Source of the DNA: an uncultured Ruminococcus sp.
GTDB lineage: Bacteria; Bacillota; Clostridia; Oscillospirales; Ruminococcaceae
Reading direction: 5' to 3'
DNA length: 8,692 nucleotides
Assembly: GCA_900556055.1 (NCBI GenBank)
Contig: USNJ01000084.1
Location: 1-8,692 of the forward strand
Position numbers and translations under genes: made by a program. The notes beneath the pieces are model-generated. The model ran no database searches. It was not told where the DNA came from and saw only the letters and a program-made list of their open reading frames with translations. This document shows, one piece after another, positions 5,953 to 8,692 of the stretch. Numbering within the stretch: the stretch's first letter is position 1; every line of letters starts with the position of its first letter.

Positions 5953-8565
5953 ATGAAAAGAATTGTTATAGGCATGACCGCCCATGTCGATGCGGGAAAA
6001 ACCACGTTATCCGAGGCTATGCTTTACAGAAGCGGCGAAATACGTAAGCTTGGCAGAGTCGATAAGGGCGATGCATTTCTCGATACCTTTGAGATCGAAC
6101 GAAACAGAGGCATAACCGTTTTTTCAAAGCAGGCAATGCTCAGATATAACGGCGATATCTTTACCCTGCTTGATACTCCGGGGCACGTGGATTTTTCCGC
6201 AGAAACAGAACGCGCACTTCAGGTGCTTGACTGCGCTGTTCTCGTGATAAGCGGCATTGACGGCGTTCAGAGCCACACGGAAACCATAAGCCGTCTGCTT
6301 GCGGGATATAAGATACCGACATTTATTTTCATAAACAAGATGGATATCTCACATTTCAGCCGTGAAGAACTTATGCTTGATCTGAACAGAAAGCTCGGTG
6401 GAAAATGTGTGGACTTCGATCCGAAGCGTGATAAGGATAAGCTGTATGATGAGCTTGCTTTGCTGGACGAAAACATGATGAACAGCTTTCTTGAAACAGG
6501 AAATATCCCCGATAATGAGATAGCTGCGGCAGTTTCGGAGCGGCGTGTTTTCCCATGCTATTTCGGATCGGCACTGAAAATGCAGGGAATTTCCGAACTG
6601 CTTGACGGTCTGTCGGAATATATTACCGAGCCTGTTTACGGAAATGAATTCGGCGCAAAAATATTCAAGATAACCGAAAACGACCGCGGCAGCAGACTTA
6701 CACACATGAAAATAACGGGCGGATCGCTGAAGGTCAGAAGCCTTATCCCCGAAACTGACGAAAAAGTCAGCCAGATACGCATATACTCGGGAACAAAATA
6801 TTCAACAGCCGAAGATGCTCCGGCAGGCACTGTCTGCGCTGTCACGGGACTTGCCAAGACATATGCGGGAGAAGGACTCGGCTTTGAACGCACAGCAGAA
6901 CGTCCCGTGCTTGAACCTGTTCTGTCATACAAAGTCATACTGCCGCCAGATGCAGATATCCACACGGCTCTCACCTGTCTGAGAAAGCTTGAGGAGGAAG
7001 ATCCGCAGCTGAAGGTCACGCTTAATGAACAGCTGAACGAGATACACATAAGGCTGATGGGCGAGATCCAGCTTGAAATATTGAAAACAGTTATATCAGA
7101 CCGCTTCGGCATGGACGTGTCATTCGGGAACGGAACTATTGCATATAAGGAAACTATCGCATCGCCTGCTGAGGGAGTCGGACATTATGAACCGCTGCGG
7201 CATTATGCGGAAGTTCATCTCCTGCTTGAACCTGCCGAAAGAGGAAGCGGACTTCATTTTGCATCGGACTGCCGTGAAGAGGTCCTTTCGCTGAATTTTC
7301 AGCGACTTGTGCTTACGCATCTCGAAGAAAAGCAGCATCTCGGCGTGCTGACGGGTTCGCCGATAACCGACATGAGGATAACCCTGAGATCGGGCAAGGC
7401 TCACATCAAACATACCGAGGGCGGAGATTTCAGGCAGGCTGTCTATCGTGCAGTACGCCAGGGACTTCGTTCAGCCGAAAGCGTGCTTCTTGAACCTTGG
7501 TACAATTTCACGCTGGATATTCCGCAGACATATGTCGGACGTGCCATGACCGATCTTCAGAACAGATCGGCAGAGCTTTCACCGCCGCTGACTGTCGGAG
7601 AAAATGCAGTAATATCAGGCTCTGCACCCGTTTCGGAAATGCAGGATTATCAGAGCGAAGTGACCGCATACACCGGCGGAAAAGGCAGGCTTTCAATGGA
7701 AGTCAAGGGATATTTTCCATGCCATAACACGGAAAAAGTTATTGAGGAAATAGCCTATGATGCGGATTCGGACATTGATAATTCAGCCGACAGCATCTTC
7801 TGTTCGCATGGTGCGGGATATGTTGTAAAGTGGGACGAAGTACCCGAGCATATGCATCTGCCGAGCATAATGAAACCTGAACGCAATGAAGATGAAGAGA
7901 TATCACAGCAGCAGCTCTCATCATACCGCTCCCGTCTTGCTGACGATGACGAATTGATGGCAATATTCGAAAGAACATACGGCAAGATCGACCGCAGCCC
8001 GAGATATGCGATGCATACCGAAAGAACAGCTGAGCAGAAGCCGTCAAAGCCTTCTCCCCTGCCTAAAGGTCCGGAATATCTGCTTGTTGACGGATATAAC
8101 ATCATTTTCGCATGGGACGAGCTGAACAGGCTTGCAAAGGACAATCTCGATCTTGCAAGAAACACGCTTATCAATATCCTCTGCAATTATCAGGGTTTTA
8201 AGCAGAATAATGTGATCCTTGTTTTCGATGCATATAAAATAAAGGGAAATCATCGGAATATTGAGCAGGTCCATAACATAAGCGTTGTTTATACAAAGGA
8301 AGCGGAAACAGCGGATATGTATATCGAAAAGGTCAGTCATGAGCTTGGAAAGGATCATCGTGTGCGTGTTGCGACATCTGACGGCGCTGAACAGATAATC
8401 ATTCTCGGAAACGGTGCATACAGAGTGCCTGCTTCAGAATTTCATGATGAAGTCAAAGCCGTTGAAAAGGCGATCCGCTCGATAATTGAGACAAAGCCGC
8501 ACGAAAGATCGACCGTGCATGAGATCAGGAAAAGAGATAAAAATGGAGATAAAGACAATAGCTAA
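5953..8565 (+). CDS. TetM/EF-G-like ribosomal GTPase fused to a YacP/Rae1-type NYN ribonuclease domain
   Basis: An 870-residue, probably cytosolic, two-part protein. Residues 1-640 resemble TetM-type ribosome-protection GTPases: G1 AHVDAGKT (10-17), G2 with Thr55 in RGIT, G3 DTPGH (74-78), G4 NKMD (128-131), G5 SAL (206-208), then EF-G-like domains II-V. TetM itself is 639 residues. After a charged linker (about 640-706) comes a NYN/YacP domain (about 709-850). Its acidic residues are Asp713 (LLVDGYN), Asp759 (VFDAY), Asp788 (ETAD) and Asp810 (ATSD), all matching B. subtilis Rae1, a ribosome-bound RNase that cuts mRNA in the A site. The domain IV tip reads HTEGGDF (487-493) where TetM has the SPVSTPADF loop that reaches the drug site, so tetracycline protection is doubtful. 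The start at 5953 matches the family N-terminus (MKRIVIG versus TetM MKIINIG); an in-frame ATG at 5929 would lie about 2 nt from the predicted transcript start and lacks a ribosome binding site. Its end overlaps trmO by 23 nt. A role in rescuing or silencing stalled ribosomes is inferred. Confidence 0.9.
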   Translation: MKRIVIGMTAHVDAGKTTLSEAMLYRSGEIRKLGRVDKGDAFLDTFEIERNRGITVFSKQAMLRYNGDIFTLLDTPGHVDFSAETERALQVLDCAVLVISGIDGVQSHTETISRLLAGYKIPTFIFINKMDISHFSREELMLDLNRKLGGKCVDFDPKRDKDKLYDELALLDENMMNSFLETGNIPDNEIAAAVSERRVFPCYFGSALKMQGISELLDGLSEYITEPVYGNEFGAKIFKITENDRGSRLTHMKITGGSLKVRSLIPETDEKVSQIRIYSGTKYSTAEDAPAGTVCAVTGLAKTYAGEGLGFERTAERPVLEPVLSYKVILPPDADIHTALTCLRKLEEEDPQLKVTLNEQLNEIHIRLMGEIQLEILKTVISDRFGMDVSFGNGTIAYKETIASPAEGVGHYEPLRHYAEVHLLLEPAERGSGLHFASDCREEVLSLNFQRLVLTHLEEKQHLGVLTGSPITDMRITLRSGKAHIKHTEGGDFRQAVYRAVRQGLRSAESVLLEPWYNFTLDIPQTYVGRAMTDLQNRSAELSPPLTVGENAVISGSAPVSEMQDYQSEVTAYTGGKGRLSMEVKGYFPCHNTEKVIEEIAYDADSDIDNSADSIFCSHGAGYVVKWDEVPEHMHLPSIMKPERNEDEEISQQQLSSYRSRLADDDELMAIFERTYGKIDRSPRYAMHTERTAEQKPSKPSPLPKGPEYLLVDGYNIIFAWDELNRLAKDNLDLARNTLINILCNYQGFKQNNVILVFDAYKIKGNHRNIEQVHNISVVYTKEAETADMYIEKVSHELGKDHRVRVATSDGAEQIIILGNGAYRVPASEFHDEVKAVEKAIRSIIETKPHERSTVHEIRKRDKNGDKDNS

Positions 8566-8692
8566 GATCCACAGCGATTTCCCGGAAAAATTCGGAATTC
8601 CAAGGCAAAGCGGACTTGTTGACGAGCTGGTATCAAAGATCGTTTTTGAAAAAGAATACCGTGTTCCCGAAGCATTCCGCGGGCTTGAGGAA
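8543..8692 (+). CDS. trmO: tRNA (t6A37) N6-methyltransferase TrmO, N-terminal part
   Basis: Fifty codons are present before the window ends. The reading includes IAKIHSDFPEKFGIPRQSGL, then a V-F-E-x-E-Y-R-x-P-E-A-F-R-G-L-E segment. This is the hallmark N-terminus of the TrmO/YaeB (TsaA-like) family, which uses S-adenosylmethionine to add a methyl group to N6-threonylcarbamoyladenosine at position 37 of threonine tRNAs. The ATG lies inside the end of the GTPase-NYN gene (23-nt overlap, different frame), with AGGA at 8527-8530 about 12 nt upstream. Its translation is therefore probably coupled to that gene, and both proteins act in translation. The C-terminal part lies beyond the window, so completeness cannot be judged. 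Confidence 0.88.
   Translation, partial: MEIKTIAKIHSDFPEKFGIPRQSGLVDELVSKIVFEKEYRVPEAFRGLEE

Noticed and set aside
5953..8565. Calling the GTPase a tetracycline resistance gene
   Set aside because: Only the general fold matches. The domain IV tip motif differs and there is no attenuator leader, while a large extra nuclease domain is present.
1..8692. CRISPR arrays, insertion sequences, tRNA or rRNA genes, phage genes
   Set aside because: No spaced repeats, transposase motifs, terminal inverted repeats, cloverleaf or rRNA sequence were seen. The intergenic gaps are short and explained by promoters and terminators.

Overview
The window looks like chromosomal DNA from a clostridial Firmicute. 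Ruminococcus or a related Oscillospiraceae genus is the best guess. The basis is moderate GC content, strong Shine-Dalgarno sites, extended -10 promoters, intrinsic terminators, a pair of secreted carbohydrate-esterase-type lipoproteins, and a translation GTPase most like TetM-related proteins of Clostridia. This is recognition from memory, not a database match.

Layout, left to right. (1) The first 13 codons of a LysR-type regulator run leftward off the window edge. They are separated by a regulatory spacer from a rightward two-gene ABC exporter operon. The two half-transporters form a classic heterodimeric (BmrC/BmrD, TM287/TM288-like) pair. The first has the degenerate ATPase site and is broken by a frameshift just after Walker A. 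The second is intact and ends at a strong terminator. (2) A promoter with an extended -10, a CcpA-like operator half-buried in its spacer and a leader hairpin precedes a two-gene unit of lipoproteins. These are a CE2-like SGNH esterase and a CE4/NodB polysaccharide deacetylase, 2 nt apart, and both are expected to remove acyl or acetyl groups from glycans outside the cell. A compound terminator follows. (3) A new promoter drives an 870-residue protein that fuses a TetM/EF-G-type ribosomal GTPase to a C-terminal NYN (YacP/Rae1-type) ribonuclease domain. Its 3' end overlaps by 23 nt the start of a TrmO-type tRNA t6A37 methyltransferase, which runs off the right edge.

The most interesting object is the GTPase-NYN fusion. 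TetM-like GTPases enter the ribosomal A site, and Rae1 is a ribosome-dependent RNase that cuts mRNA in the A site. A single polypeptide joining both, coupled to a tRNA-anticodon-loop modification gene, suggests a translation-surveillance or mRNA-cleavage module rather than plain tetracycline resistance. The domain IV tip loop lacks the residues that the tetracycline-protection proteins use. The second notable point is the frameshifted ABC half-transporter, where about 8 nt appear to be missing from a highly conserved Arg-Phe-Tyr-Asp motif.
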